A DNA stretch of 64,000 nucleotides from Parabacteroides faecis (GCF_014647375.1 NZ_BMPB01000014.1:1-64000); one strand, 5' to 3'; shown: positions 54,406-64,000, counted from the first letter of the stretch. The notes: generated by a model from the letters alone, not told the origin. Program-made: numbers and translations.

Positions 54406-56718
54406 ATGGGAAGAATAAAATATATTTTAGCCTGCGCTGTCACATCTCTGTTTGTCAATAGCTGTACATCGAATAACGAAATAGACACCTCTGTTTATAT
54501 GGATCCGTCACGCTCAACCGACGAACGTGTCGAGGCATTATTAAAACAAATGACACTAGCTGAAAAAATAGGTCAGATGGATATGGTTTCCGAATGGGAC
54601 ATGGAGGCTGTCATCAAAAATAAATACTATGATTTCGGCGCATGGATCGCCGGGAAGGAACCGGAGGTAGTCAATAAGCTCCAAGCTCTATCCGAAAAAA
54701 CAAGATTAAAAATACCTTACCTGGTAGGTATGGATGCAGCTCATGGATATGGAACATTATCGGGGAGAACTATATTTCCGACATCGATCAGTATGGCTGC
54801 TACATTCAACCGCGACCTGGTTAGAAAAGCAGCCCAAGCAGCTGCCGGAGAAATTCGTTCGGCAGGCACGCACTGGACTTTTGCCCCTTGCGTTGATATT
54901 GTTTACGATGCTCGCTGGGGCAGAACTGGAGAAACGTACGGAGAAGATCCTTACCTTTCCGGAGAACTGGTAAAGCAAGCCATATGGGGATTACAAAAAA
55001 ATGAAGATCCTCAAAAGCGAGTGGCTGCATCAATGAAGCATCTGGTAGCCGGAGGAGCCTCTGTCGGAGGTATCAACCATGCTCCTGCAGATATTTCAGA
55101 ACGATCGTTACGTTCTTACTTTTTACCACCGTTCAAAGCTGGAATTGAAGCCGGCTGTATGACGATTATGCCTGGACATAATGACATAGGAGGCATACCT
55201 TCACATGCATCCAAATGGTTATTGACAGATGTCGTGAAAAATGAATTTGGATTCGACGGATTTTATATCAGTGACATGATGGATATGGATAATTTGAAGA
55301 CGCTACATAAAGTAGCTGAAAATCAAAAAGATGCTTTATCTCAATCTATCAATGCAGGAATGGATATGCATATGTATTCACCTGATACGATGCAGTTTGT
55401 GGTACCATTGACACAACTGATCAAAGAAGGGAAAGTACCCACAGAAAGAGTTGATGATGCAGTAAGAAGAATTTTAAAAGTCAAATTTGAACTTGGATTA
55501 TTCGAAAACAGATATGTCGATCCGGATAAAGATATTTATGCCACAACAGAAAACCGGTCTTTATCTTTAGAAGCAGCACGTGAATGCATTATCTTATTAA
55601 AAAACGAAAAGAATCTACTACCTATAGACAAACAAAAATACAAAAGGATCCTAGTCACCGGTCCTAATGCAGACAACCAATCTATTTTAGGAGACTGGAC
55701 CTTTTTCCAACCTGACAGCAATATAACTACCATATTGAAAGGTATTCGTGATATTGCACCGGAAGTCGACGTCGTTTACAGTAACAGCGGTAGGATCAAA
55801 GCCAAAGTTTCCAGGGAAAAAACAAATACTACAGATCCGGCATTACAAAAACAACTGCTAATAGAAGGTGGAGGTATATCCGATTATTCTATATCCGATG
55901 CTGTAACAAAAGCGAGATATTGCGACCTCATCGTGGTTGTGATCGGCGGTTATGGTATTCGATCAGACTGGGGATTACGCACTTACGGAGAATCAGCCGA
56001 TCGCCCGTCAATCGATTTTTACGGCCGACAACTAGAGTTGGTCCGTGCTCTCCAAAAAACCCAAAAACCAGTGATCGCCGTAATTGTTAACGGAAAACCG
56101 TTGAACAATGAATGGGTCACTGAAAATATCCCGGCTATCGTCGATATATGGGAACCTGGCATGTATGGCGGAAAGGCATTCGCCGAAATTTTATTCGGAG
56201 AAGTCAATCCCTCTGGCAAATTACCCATCACAATACCTAAAAATGTTGGACAAATCCCTATGTACTATTACCAGTCGCCTTCACGTTACTGGACAGGCTA
56301 CGGATTAGGCAGTTCTCGCTCGGATGATTATCCGGCATTCTGTTTCGGACATGGATTAAGTTATACGACCTTCGAATACAACAATTTGAAACTCGATACT
56401 ATTTTTTCAAAGAACGAGGATATTCAACTATCCTTCAACGTAAAAAATACAGGAAAGCTAGCAGGTAAAGAAATACCTCTTCTATTTATACACGATTGTG
56501 TTTCAAGCGTAGTAACACCTGTAGCCTTACTAAAAGAATTCACCAAAATAGAATTAAAAGCCGGAGAAGAAAAAACAATTAGTTTTACTATCCCTTATTC
56601 TAACCTCGGCTTATGGAATAAAGAGATGAAATATGTCGTAGAACCCGGGAAATTCACATTAAAAATAGGACGGTCATTTAACGATATACGACTTCAGCAA
56701 GATATATACATCCAATAA
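54406..56718 (+). CDS. GH3 beta-glucosidase-type glycoside hydrolase, lipoprotein
   Basis: A 770-residue family GH3 enzyme (lipobox VNSC, Cys20). The first domain (about 35-370) has GMDAAHGYGTL, PCVDIVYDARWGRTGETYGE, KHLV and FDGFYISDMMDMD; the Asp in YISD (about 293) is the expected nucleophile. The alpha/beta sandwich (about 390-610) and a fibronectin-like C-terminal domain (about 665-765) follow. It would trim terminal beta-linked glucose or xylose from glycans taken up by the SusCD pair upstream, probably in the periplasm. The segment after the nucleophile (SDMMDMDNL) differs from the common SDWGA/SDHGA form, so specificity is open. Confidence 0.92.
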   Translation: MGRIKYILACAVTSLFVNSCTSNNEIDTSVYMDPSRSTDERVEALLKQMTLAEKIGQMDMVSEWDMEAVIKNKYYDFGAWIAGKEPEVVNKLQALSEKTRLKIPYLVGMDAAHGYGTLSGRTIFPTSISMAATFNRDLVRKAAQAAAGEIRSAGTHWTFAPCVDIVYDARWGRTGETYGEDPYLSGELVKQAIWGLQKNEDPQKRVAASMKHLVAGGASVGGINHAPADISERSLRSYFLPPFKAGIEAGCMTIMPGHNDIGGIPSHASKWLLTDVVKNEFGFDGFYISDMMDMDNLKTLHKVAENQKDALSQSINAGMDMHMYSPDTMQFVVPLTQLIKEGKVPTERVDDAVRRILKVKFELGLFENRYVDPDKDIYATTENRSLSLEAARECIILLKNEKNLLPIDKQKYKRILVTGPNADNQSILGDWTFFQPDSNITTILKGIRDIAPEVDVVYSNSGRIKAKVSREKTNTTDPALQKQLLIEGGGISDYSISDAVTKARYCDLIVVVIGGYGIRSDWGLRTYGESADRPSIDFYGRQLELVRALQKTQKPVIAVIVNGKPLNNEWVTENIPAIVDIWEPGMYGGKAFAEILFGEVNPSGKLPITIPKNVGQIPMYYYQSPSRYWTGYGLGSSRSDDYPAFCFGHGLSYTTFEYNNLKLDTIFSKNEDIQLSFNVKNTGKLAGKEIPLLFIHDCVSSVVTPVALLKEFTKIELKAGEEKTISFTIPYSNLGLWNKEMKYVVEPGKFTLKIGRSFNDIRLQQDIYIQ

Positions 56719-56762
56719 CTTTCTTATGTTCTTATAATTCTCAATAATACTATAATTCTATT

Positions 56763-56806
56763 AATACCTTTCTCTTTTAGACATATGTCCAAAGGAGAAA
56801 GGTATT
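56763..56806. terminator. hairpin between the GH3 and second sigma genes
   Basis: AATACCTTTCTC and GAGAAAGGTATT form a perfect 12-bp stem, and the large loop contains GGACATATGTCC, itself a palindrome. No long T-run follows on the plus strand; termination is likely but not certain. Confidence 0.6.
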
Positions 56807-56889
56807 GATTATCGTGCCCTGAAGCAAGTTGATAAATTATCAAAATAAACTTATGCCCAAAAGGGGAACTGTTTTTCAAAGTTATCGTG

Positions 56890-56897
56890 TATATTTG
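56890..56897 (+). promoter_or_regulatory. promoter -7 element of the second ECF sigma gene
   Basis: TATATTTG matches TAnnTTTG and lies 41 bases before the ATG. The -33 region is poor. Confidence 0.5.
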
Positions 56898-56938
56898 CGA
56901 CAACGCATCTTTCAGAAACAGGGAGAACGAAGATCTAT

Positions 56939-57532
56939 ATGGAAAAAGAGAAAGAACTACATTTGATTCATTCCCTGAAATCAGGAGATAATCAAGCATA
57001 TAAATACATATATGACCACCATTATGTATTGTTATGCAAGATTGCCTATGAGTTCCTGAAAGATGATTTTCTGGCTGAAAGTATTGTCGATGATATTATT
57101 TTTCATCTTTGGGAGAAAAGAGATACCATCGAGATTACCACTTCCCTGCGCAGCTATCTGGTCCAGGCTGTCCGCAATCGCTGTATAAACTATCTGAATT
57201 TGGAAAGAGAAAAAAGAGAAGTCCGTTTCTCTGTTATCGATCAACAGGGTGAGTGGATAAACTCCGTCTTTCCATCCGACGATTACCCGCTGGCACGATT
57301 GCTGGAAAACGAACTCGAACAAGAGATCAGGAATGCTATCGACAGACTTCCTGAAGAATGTAAAGTCGTATTCAAGAAAAGCAGGTTCGAAGAAAAACGG
57401 TATGAACAAATAGCCGAAGAACTGGGCATCTCTGTTAATACGGTAAAATACCATATCAAAAACGCAATATCCCGCTTAAATGCAGATTTAAGTAAGTATT
57501 TGCTTCTCCTCATATGCTGTTTTTGGAATTAA
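56939..57532 (+). CDS. ECF-type RNA polymerase sigma factor (SusCD-linked)
   Basis: A 197-residue ECF sigma factor. Region 2 (about 18-90) has YKYIYDHHYVLLCKIAYEFLKD and SIVDDIIFHLWEKRD; region 4 (about 130-185) has LPEECKVVFKKSRFEEKRYEQ and IAEELGISVNTVKYHIKNA. It is the same length as the sigma factor at 47474 but clearly distinct in sequence, so the two should read different promoters. It is followed by a FecR gene 70 bases later. Confidence 0.93.
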   Translation: MEKEKELHLIHSLKSGDNQAYKYIYDHHYVLLCKIAYEFLKDDFLAESIVDDIIFHLWEKRDTIEITTSLRSYLVQAVRNRCINYLNLEREKREVRFSVIDQQGEWINSVFPSDDYPLARLLENELEQEIRNAIDRLPEECKVVFKKSRFEEKRYEQIAEELGISVNTVKYHIKNAISRLNADLSKYLLLLICCFWN

Positions 57533-57602
57533 ATTAAAAAATTTGTCCGAACACACTACCCTCTCTCCTTTTCTAACTGTCATATATACAAGAAGACGAT
57601 AA

Positions 57603-58622
57603 ATGAGACCTACAAACATACATACCAGGATAGAAGAACTGATCACAAATTACCTTTCAGGAAGTTTGGGAACAGAAGAATTAGCCGAGCTTGAGAATTG
57701 GCTCAAAGCCTCTCCGGAAAATCAAAAATATTTCCGACAGATGCAGGAAGTCTGGTTCTCGGCGATCGGAGCCGGCGAAGAGATACAATACGATAAAGAA
57801 AAGGCTTTTCGACGATTCCTTGCTAAAACCCAGGTGGCATCGGAGAAAAAAGTTGCCAAAAGGTATTCTCTTCATAGATATATGTATGGAGCAGCGGCAA
57901 TTGCTCTTTTATGTATCATTTCCTTTGCCTCTTATTGGAGTGGCTCCGAACAAGTAAAGAAACAATTTGCCGAAATGGTAGTAGAAGCTCCTTTAGGCTC
58001 AAAAACTAAATTATACCTCCCGGACGGAACATTGGTGTGGCTGAATGCAGGTTCGAAAATCTCTTATTCACAAGGTTTCGGAGTTGCAGAAAGAAAGCTG
58101 CAACTAACAGGTGAAGGTTATTTTGAAGTCACTAAAAATGAACAATTACCTTTTGAAATCAGAACAAAAGAATTAGAACTGCGGGTGATGGGTACTAAAT
58201 TCAATTTCAGAAACTACCCTGAAGATGAAGAAGTTTCAGTCAGTTTGCTGGAAGGAAAAGTCCGCCTGATAAATTACCTGAAAAACAATGACCTGTGTTA
58301 TCTGGAACCCGATCAGAAGGCGATACTGAATAAAAAAGACGGCCAATTAAAGATCTCTCCGGCAGAAGCCCGGTATACCGCAGAATGGACAAACGGTTAT
58401 CTTTTCTTCGATGAAGAATTATTGCCAGATATCATCAAGGAACTGGAAAGAAGCTATAACGTAAAGATCTATATAAAAGACGAGTCTTTAAAAACATTCC
58501 GTTTTTACGGAAACTTTATACGAAAAGAACAAACGATTCAGGAAATATTGGATATGTTGGCTTCGACCGGCAAACTCGAATATAAAATAAACGGAAAAGA
58601 AGTACAGCTGTACGCAAAATAA
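57603..58622 (+). CDS. FecR-type anti-sigma factor
   Basis: A 339-residue inner-membrane anti-sigma factor with a cytoplasmic N-terminus (about 1-92), one transmembrane helix (about 95-112, YGAAAIALLCIISFASYW), a periplasmic FecR domain (about 125-220, APLGSKTKLYLPDGTLVWLNAGS) and a C-terminal DUF4974-type domain (about 265-335). It should hold the preceding sigma factor until the STN domain of the following SusC protein signals substrate. Confidence 0.92.
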   Translation: MRPTNIHTRIEELITNYLSGSLGTEELAELENWLKASPENQKYFRQMQEVWFSAIGAGEEIQYDKEKAFRRFLAKTQVASEKKVAKRYSLHRYMYGAAAIALLCIISFASYWSGSEQVKKQFAEMVVEAPLGSKTKLYLPDGTLVWLNAGSKISYSQGFGVAERKLQLTGEGYFEVTKNEQLPFEIRTKELELRVMGTKFNFRNYPEDEEVSVSLLEGKVRLINYLKNNDLCYLEPDQKAILNKKDGQLKISPAEARYTAEWTNGYLFFDEELLPDIIKELERSYNVKIYIKDESLKTFRFYGNFIRKEQTIQEILDMLASTGKLEYKINGKEVQLYAK

Positions 58623-58859
58623 AAGCTTTTATCAATAACTGTATTATTAACTTTAAAATTGAATTTACATGAAAAGAAAAGACCCTGATTAATGGAGGAA
58701 CAGAGTCTGAAATAAAAAAGAACCGGAAGATCTGCACAATCTCCCGATTCAAATTTCCGGACTTCATCTCTGCGAATTTCCGAAAGTATTGACAAATATA
58801 GTAAAACTTTACTTCCGGTATTAAGATTTCTTGTTTAAAACAATTAATTCTAATTACTT
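58623..58859 (+). other. spacer before the fourth SusC gene
   Basis: A 237-base leader region between the FecR and SusC genes. I see no gene; the longest frame after an ATG (58669) has seven codons. It should contain the promoter used by the partner sigma factor, but I cannot identify its sequence. Confidence 0.4.
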
Positions 58860-61800
58860 ATGAAAATCAAAAAGAAGGCCATATATATGGTCCTGGCAGT
58901 GTTTTGCCTTAATTTAACAGCGTTTGCACAAAACATCAACCTCAAATTAAATAACGTGACAGTGAAAAAAGCCATGGAAACATTGAAGGAAGAAAATGGG
59001 TATTCCTTTGTTTTTGCTTCCGGCGATGTAGATACGAAAAAGGTCATTCAGGTAGATGTACATGATGGGACAATAGATCAGGTAGTAAAACAAATACTGC
59101 ATGACCAAAAAGTTTCATACGAGATCAAGAATAAGAACATCATCGTTCAGAAAGACGTACTTTCAAATCAACCGAAAGCCGATAAAAAGAAAATCACAGG
59201 AACCGTCACCGATCCCGACGGTTTACCTATCATCGGTGCCAACATCGTAGAAAAAGGGACGACCAACGGCATCATTACCGATATGGATGGTCGTTTTCAA
59301 CTGGAAACAGCCGGTAACGCAATTCTACAGGTCTCTTATATAGGATATGTAGCTCAAAACATACCTGTAGGAAAACAGTCCGATCTGACAGTTATACTCA
59401 AAGAAGATTATCAAAATATAGAAGAGGTAGTCGTCGTCGGTTACGGTTCTGTTAAAAAATCAGACTTAACCGGTTCTATCTCGTCTATTTCTGCAAAAGA
59501 CTTCAATAAAGGAATCTCACGCAGTCCGGATCAGTTGCTGGCTGGAAAAGTTCCTGGATTAATGGTAAACCGCAGCAGCGGCGACCCGAACAGTAGTGTG
59601 ACAATGCAATTACGCGGTCCCTCGTCCTTAACGGCATCCACAACTCCTTTTTATGTAATCGATGGAATACCCGGAGCGTCTATTAACTTAATATCTCCGG
59701 ATGATATCGAGTCGATGAACGTTTTGAAAGATGCTTCCGCTACTGCCATTTACGGCTCCCGCGCGGCGAATGGAGTAATCATGGTTACCACGAGGAAAGG
59801 ACGTACAGGAAAACCTCTGGTAACCTACAGCGGATATGCAGCATTGGAAAGTGTATCCGGCCGGGTGAACGTACTGAATGCCGATGAGCACCGTACATTC
59901 TTAGCAGAACATGGCATGTCGCTTGCCGCCAGCGATGAAGGGAATGGCGCCGGTACCGATTGGCAAAAAGAATTATTACGGAATGTCGGTTTCTCACACA
60001 ATCATAATCTGAGCCTGGTCGGAGGTAGCGAGAATACCAAATACAACGCATCCGTCAACTATCTGTCTAACCAGGGTATTGTGAAACATAGTGATTACGA
60101 CCGTCTGGTTGCCCGTATCGGTGTAGATCAGGAAGCGTTGAACAACCGCCTTCATATAGGCCTGTCCGTATCCGGCAGTTTCGTCGGATCAGACCATGTG
60201 GACTATAGTATATTCAATTACGCAGCCCGCTGGTTACCCGAATCACCGGTCATGTCCGACGATCCTGCCAACCAACAATACGGAGGATACTTTCAGGTAC
60301 CGGGACGTATGACCTATTATAACCCCGTCGCCATCCTGGAACAACGGAGCGACCATCGTTCCCGTAACATCCTGCAAGGAATAGGTAAGATCGGATTAGA
60401 TATCATCGATGGTTTAAGGTTCGACATGTTGGCATCCATACAGAATGAAACATACGATCAGGCCTATTATCAAAAAACAACGGATATCTCCGTACTGGGT
60501 AAAGGAAATGCCATCCGTGAATTCCTGAAAAACACAGATAAGCTGATAGAGACAACCCTCAATTATTCCAAAACATTTGCCCAAAAACATGACATGAAAT
60601 TAATGGCAGGTTATTCATACCAGAAAATCATCAACAACGATGGTATACGGGGAACCAATAACTACTTTACTTCGGATGCTACCGGAGCTGATAACCTATC
60701 GGTAGGTAACGGAGATAAAGCCATTCATTTCCAGAACTACCCGAATAAAACTCAATCGGTACTGGTGTCATTCTTCGGTAGAGTAAATTATGGATTTGAT
60801 AACCGGTATTTATTAACGGCAACTTTACGTCGCGACGGTTCTTCCAAGTTCGGAGCCAATAACAAGTGGGCAATGTTCCCCTCTGTTTCCGTAGCATGGA
60901 AGATCACGGGAGAAAAGTTTATGGAAAACCAATCCTTCTTCCAGGATTTAAAACTGAGAATCGGCTATGGTAAATCGGGTAATCAGAATATCGATCCTTA
61001 CACATCACTTACACTTTACGGCCCGCAATCCAGCCAGTTCATCTACAATGACGAATGGATCAATAGTTATGGGGTAACCCAGAATCCGAATCCGGACCTG
61101 AAATGGGAAAGTACCTCCATGACAAACGTGGGGATCGATTATTCTATTTTCGGCGGCAGAGTTTCCGGTAGTCTGGAAGTATATAATAAAGAGACCAAGG
61201 ACATGTTGTATAAATATAACGTTCCGTCTCCTCCTTACCAATACAACCAGTTGCTTGCCAACGGCGCAAGCATGACCAATAAAGGTATTGAATTCATGGC
61301 AAATGTAGTTGCCGTAGATACCCGGGATTTCAGTTGGATCAGTAACTTCAATATTTCTTCAAACAAAAATAAGATCGGATCGCTGGATAGCAATATCGAA
61401 AACTTATCCATCGCCGAACGATATGAAGGAACCATGACACTGGAAGGATGGACAGCCCAAACAGTCTCCCTGGTCAAACCGGGATTGCCTATCGGTACAT
61501 TCTATACATTTAAATATGTCGGTTATGACGAAGAACAGCAGAAAACTTTGTACGAAAATGCCGCAGGCGAAATCGTGACAGTCGATAAACTGAAATCGCC
61601 GGATGATTATAAAGAAGTAGGAAAAGCTCTGCCTAAAGTTATTTTCGGTTGGAACAATACTTTTCGTTATAAACGTTGGGACCTGAATTTCTTCTTGCGG
61701 GGAATGGCCGGCAATAAAATCTTTAACGCCAGTCGTGCCGACCTTTCCAGACTGAACCAGGCAGCGACTTGTAACATCTCGCACGAAGCCGTAAAAGACG

Positions 61801-62078
61801 GTATCATGGAAGCTCCGCAACCCTCCAGTCGCTGGTTGGAAAACGGTTCTTTCCTGAAACTGGACAACCTGACACTAGGCTATCAGTTCAATATGGAGAA
61901 CATAAAAGAGATCGGTCAGCTACGTCTTTACGTAACGGGGCAGAACCTGTTTACCATTACCAAGTACACAGGTGTAGATCCGGAAGTGAGTCTGAGTGGT
62001 TTGGCTCCGGGTATCGATAATCGTAACTACTATCCGAAGACACGTTCTTTCCTGTTAGGTGTAAATATTAGTTTTTAA
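58860..62078 (+). CDS. SusC family transporter with STN signalling domain
   Basis: A 1072-residue TonB-linked transporter. The signal (MVLAVFCLNLTAFAQ at about 10-24) is followed by an STN domain (about 27-80, LKLNNVTVKKAMETLKEENG), the carboxypeptidase-D-like domain (about 110-185), the plug (IEEVVVVGYGSVKKSDLTGS; AIYGSRAANGVIMVTTRKG) and a barrel ending LLGVNISF. It belongs with the sigma and FecR genes upstream and the SusD gene downstream. Confidence 0.94.
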   Translation: MKIKKKAIYMVLAVFCLNLTAFAQNINLKLNNVTVKKAMETLKEENGYSFVFASGDVDTKKVIQVDVHDGTIDQVVKQILHDQKVSYEIKNKNIIVQKDVLSNQPKADKKKITGTVTDPDGLPIIGANIVEKGTTNGIITDMDGRFQLETAGNAILQVSYIGYVAQNIPVGKQSDLTVILKEDYQNIEEVVVVGYGSVKKSDLTGSISSISAKDFNKGISRSPDQLLAGKVPGLMVNRSSGDPNSSVTMQLRGPSSLTASTTPFYVIDGIPGASINLISPDDIESMNVLKDASATAIYGSRAANGVIMVTTRKGRTGKPLVTYSGYAALESVSGRVNVLNADEHRTFLAEHGMSLAASDEGNGAGTDWQKELLRNVGFSHNHNLSLVGGSENTKYNASVNYLSNQGIVKHSDYDRLVARIGVDQEALNNRLHIGLSVSGSFVGSDHVDYSIFNYAARWLPESPVMSDDPANQQYGGYFQVPGRMTYYNPVAILEQRSDHRSRNILQGIGKIGLDIIDGLRFDMLASIQNETYDQAYYQKTTDISVLGKGNAIREFLKNTDKLIETTLNYSKTFAQKHDMKLMAGYSYQKIINNDGIRGTNNYFTSDATGADNLSVGNGDKAIHFQNYPNKTQSVLVSFFGRVNYGFDNRYLLTATLRRDGSSKFGANNKWAMFPSVSVAWKITGEKFMENQSFFQDLKLRIGYGKSGNQNIDPYTSLTLYGPQSSQFIYNDEWINSYGVTQNPNPDLKWESTSMTNVGIDYSIFGGRVSGSLEVYNKETKDMLYKYNVPSPPYQYNQLLANGASMTNKGIEFMANVVAVDTRDFSWISNFNISSNKNKIGSLDSNIENLSIAERYEGTMTLEGWTAQTVSLVKPGLPIGTFYTFKYVGYDEEQQKTLYENAAGEIVTVDKLKSPDDYKEVGKALPKVIFGWNNTFRYKRWDLNFFLRGMAGNKIFNASRADLSRLNQAATCNISHEAVKDGIMEAPQPSSRWLENGSFLKLDNLTLGYQFNMENIKEIGQLRLYVTGQNLFTITKYTGVDPEVSLSGLAPGIDNRNYYPKTRSFLLGVNISF

Positions 62079-62092
62079 AATTGTCTAATCAC

Positions 62093-63637
62093 ATGAAATC
62101 ATTCGTTATGAAACTAAATTGCATATACATTGCCGGAGCACTGGCATTTACATTGAATTTTACAGGATGTACCAATCTGGACGAAAAGGTCTATTCATCT
62201 TATACAGATGAGAATTTCCCTTCTTCACCCGAACAGTATGCATCTATGACCGGCCCTATTTATGTGGCTGCACAGAAACTTTTCGATAACAATCTATACG
62301 AATTGCAGGAGATGGGGACAGATGAGATCATCGTTCCCACCCGAGGTGGCGACTGGTATGACGGAGGACGTTATGTCGATATGCACTATCACATCTGGAC
62401 TCCTTCACATATCCTGATAAAAAATGCCTGGGACTCTGGTTTTAGCGGGATAGGAACCTGCAACCAGGTATTGAGCCAGTTTGAAGCGTTACCTGACAAT
62501 GACGGGAAAATACAGACGATCTCAGAGATCAAAGTCATGAGAGCCTGGTTCTACTTTTATATGATGGATACTTTCGGTGGAGTCCCCATTGTGACAAAGT
62601 TCGATCAAAGCGTTGCCGCACCGTCTGCCAATACGCGTCAGGAAGTATTCGATTTTATCGCTAAAGACCTGGAAGAAAATGCCGAATACCTGAGTAGTGA
62701 AGCGAACAACCAGACTTACGGCCGTCCCACACAAGGTATGGCCTACACCCTGGCAGCCAAACTATACCTGAATGCAGAGACATATACCGGTAAGCCGCAA
62801 TGGGAGAAAGCTGAATATTATTGTGACAAAGTCATTGCTTTAAATCAATATCAGCTCGGAGACTATTTCGATATGTTTAAACCGGATAATGGTGCAAAAG
62901 ATAAAGAGCCCATCTTCTCCGTTCCTTTTGATGCGAACAAAGCCAAAGGAAACCGTTGGTTCCTTCGCACATTGCATTTCAGTCATCAGAAAACATTTTC
63001 TTTGTCCCAGGCTCCTTACAACGGTTGGTGCGTAGCTCCGGATTTCTTTGACTTCTATAGGGATGACGATATCCGGAAAAAGATATTCCTGTATGGTCAG
63101 CAATATGACGCTTCGGGAAATCCGATGATCTATAACGGAGTAAACGTTGTATTGGATCCTTATGGGTTCAATGCATTCGATGTTGGAGGAGCTGACGACA
63201 AAGGTCGTCTGGTCGGAGCACGTTGTATCAAATACTATCCGGATAAAGATGCCATCGGCGGTTGGGCAAACAATGACTTTGTTGTTTTCAGATACGCCGA
63301 TGTATTGATGATGAAAGCGGAGGCTTTACTCCGTCAGGGAAAAGAGCTTTCTACCGCGGTTGAACTAATGAACCAGATCAGAAGCCGGGCCTTCCCGAAC
63401 AATCCGGAAATGTTGTTCACTACAGCAACATTAAACCTGGAATCCCTGTATGAAGAACGTGGGCGTGAATTGATCTGGGAAATGCACCGCCGTGTCGATA
63501 TGATCCGTTTTGGAAAATTTGAAGACCCTATGCTCTTTAAGCCATCCACAAAAGGAGAAGAATACAGACGGATATTCCCTATCCCAACTTCCGTATTGGC
63601 ATCCAATCCGAATCTGGACCAGAATACCGGATACTAA
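62093..63637 (+). CDS. SusD/RagB family glycan-binding lipoprotein
   Basis: A 514-residue SusD lipoprotein (lipobox NFTGC, then TNLDEKVYSSYTDENF). Core motifs include SEIKVMRAWFYFYMMDTFGG (about 144-163), RYADVLMMKAEALLRQGKE near 402, LYEERGRELIWEMHRRVDMIRFG near 455 and RIFPIPTSVLASNPNLDQNTGY at the end. The ATG at 62093 is used rather than the upstream TTG; 62108 is a further possibility. It pairs with the SusC encoded immediately upstream. Confidence 0.93.
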   Translation: MKSFVMKLNCIYIAGALAFTLNFTGCTNLDEKVYSSYTDENFPSSPEQYASMTGPIYVAAQKLFDNNLYELQEMGTDEIIVPTRGGDWYDGGRYVDMHYHIWTPSHILIKNAWDSGFSGIGTCNQVLSQFEALPDNDGKIQTISEIKVMRAWFYFYMMDTFGGVPIVTKFDQSVAAPSANTRQEVFDFIAKDLEENAEYLSSEANNQTYGRPTQGMAYTLAAKLYLNAETYTGKPQWEKAEYYCDKVIALNQYQLGDYFDMFKPDNGAKDKEPIFSVPFDANKAKGNRWFLRTLHFSHQKTFSLSQAPYNGWCVAPDFFDFYRDDDIRKKIFLYGQQYDASGNPMIYNGVNVVLDPYGFNAFDVGGADDKGRLVGARCIKYYPDKDAIGGWANNDFVVFRYADVLMMKAEALLRQGKELSTAVELMNQIRSRAFPNNPEMLFTTATLNLESLYEERGRELIWEMHRRVDMIRFGKFEDPMLFKPSTKGEEYRRIFPIPTSVLASNPNLDQNTGY

Positions 63638-63658
63638 ATACTGCTAGTAAATAAGATC

Positions 63659-63693
63659 GTATGGGAGGATAGTTTTTTCTTATTCTCCCATAC
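63659..63693 (+). terminator. hairpin between SusD and the following gene
   Basis: GTATGGGAG and CTCCCATAC form a perfect 9-bp stem with a 17-base loop containing TTTTTTCTTATT. There is no T-run after the stem. It may be a weak terminator or an RNA stabiliser that sets the level of the downstream gene. Confidence 0.5.
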
Positions 63694-63708
63694 ATAAACA
63701 AGATAATC

Positions 63709-64000
63709 ATGAATAAAGCTCTATTCTTAGCAATCTGTTTCTTGCATATTACTATTTCTCACAGCGAGAATATCGACAAGGGATTCAGTGTAACGGATGA
63801 TTCATTGCAGATATCCGTTTCATCTCTTCGGGACAAAATTATCCATGTACAAGTTGTACCTTTAGGTTCGCAACCAGGTAAATCGTTGATCATACCAGAA
63901 ACATCAGATCCCGTTCCTGACTGTCAGATACAAAAGGGAGATAATTATATTTCACTGAGAACGGCGTCCGTTACAGCCACTTATTCCTATACGGATAAAA
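63709..64000 (+). CDS. exported protein, possible GH31-like N-terminus (partial)
   Basis: A frame open to the window edge (97 codons). It starts with a signal peptide (MNKALFLAICFLHITISHS) and continues SVTDDSLQISVSSLRDKIIHVQVVPLG and NYISLRTASVTATYSYT. This beta-rich pattern resembles the N-terminal domain of GH31 alpha-glucosidase/xylosidase enzymes, but the catalytic part is outside the window. Its position after SusD suggests a glycoside hydrolase of the same locus. Confidence 0.6.
   Translation, partial: MNKALFLAICFLHITISHSENIDKGFSVTDDSLQISVSSLRDKIIHVQVVPLGSQPGKSLIIPETSDPVPDCQIQKGDNYISLRTASVTATYSYTDK

Overview
The window looks like a chromosome segment of a gut Bacteroidota, most likely a Parabacteroides. 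The first bases are the reverse complement of a 16S rRNA 5' end, and the GCTAGCGACAGGC version of that conserved region is the form I associate with Parabacteroides. The promoters have the Bacteroidota TTTG-N19/20-TAnnTTTG form, and the gene content is dominated by SusC/SusD nutrient loci. I see no phage, plasmid, insertion sequence, CRISPR array or tRNA.

Layout. 1-401: 16S rRNA start (minus strand) with a boxA-like site and two tandem rRNA promoters. 868-4580: divergent Gfo/Idh/MocA oxidoreductase and GH29 alpha-L-fucosidase. 4716-5147: a segment bounded by 20-bp inverted repeats, a candidate invertible promoter. 5212-11195: a SusC-SusD-lipoprotein-lipoprotein operon with no carbohydrate enzyme, resembling oligopeptide importers. 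11356-14703: an FtsX-type permease and a membrane-bound LytTR regulator. 15443-27582: a polysaccharide utilization locus (GH88, heparinase II/III-like lyase, SusD, SusC, hybrid two-component sensor) lying between two 395-bp direct repeats. 28047-29192: a DUF6051 protein. 29268-35973: a hexuronate-type MFS transporter, a second hybrid two-component regulator and a LacI regulator. 36315-46061: a seven-gene operon reading as L-galactose to 2-keto-3-deoxygluconate catabolism plus a three-domain esterase. 46251-47435: DNA polymerase IV. 47474-56718 and 56939-64000: two consecutive ECF sigma/FecR/SusC/SusD systems, with a GH3 enzyme in the first and the start of a probable GH31-like enzyme after the second.

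How it works together. Outer-membrane SusCD pairs import glycans or peptides, lipoprotein and periplasmic enzymes cut them, and MFS carriers bring the sugars inside. Hybrid two-component proteins, sigma/anti-sigma pairs and a LacI protein sense the substrates. The 36-46 kb operon has L-galactose dehydrogenase, lactonase, L-galactonate dehydrogenase-like, tagaturonate reductase and altronate dehydratase in one transcription unit, so L-galactose (and perhaps its 6-deoxy form, L-fucose, for the first steps) would enter the uronate pathway.

The most unusual structure is the 13-kb arrangement at 14632-28197. The lyase/GH88 locus sits between two near-identical 395-bp direct repeats. The left repeat carries an intact LytTR gene but only a stump of DUF6051. 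The right repeat carries intact DUF6051 but only a shrunken LytTR. Recombination between them would remove the locus and restore both genes. Fragments inside the edges are only about 82-83% identical to the resident copies, which suggests transfer from a related species. Also notable are the candidate invertible promoter and two operator-like arrays phased at exactly 22 bp on either side of the L-galactose operon.
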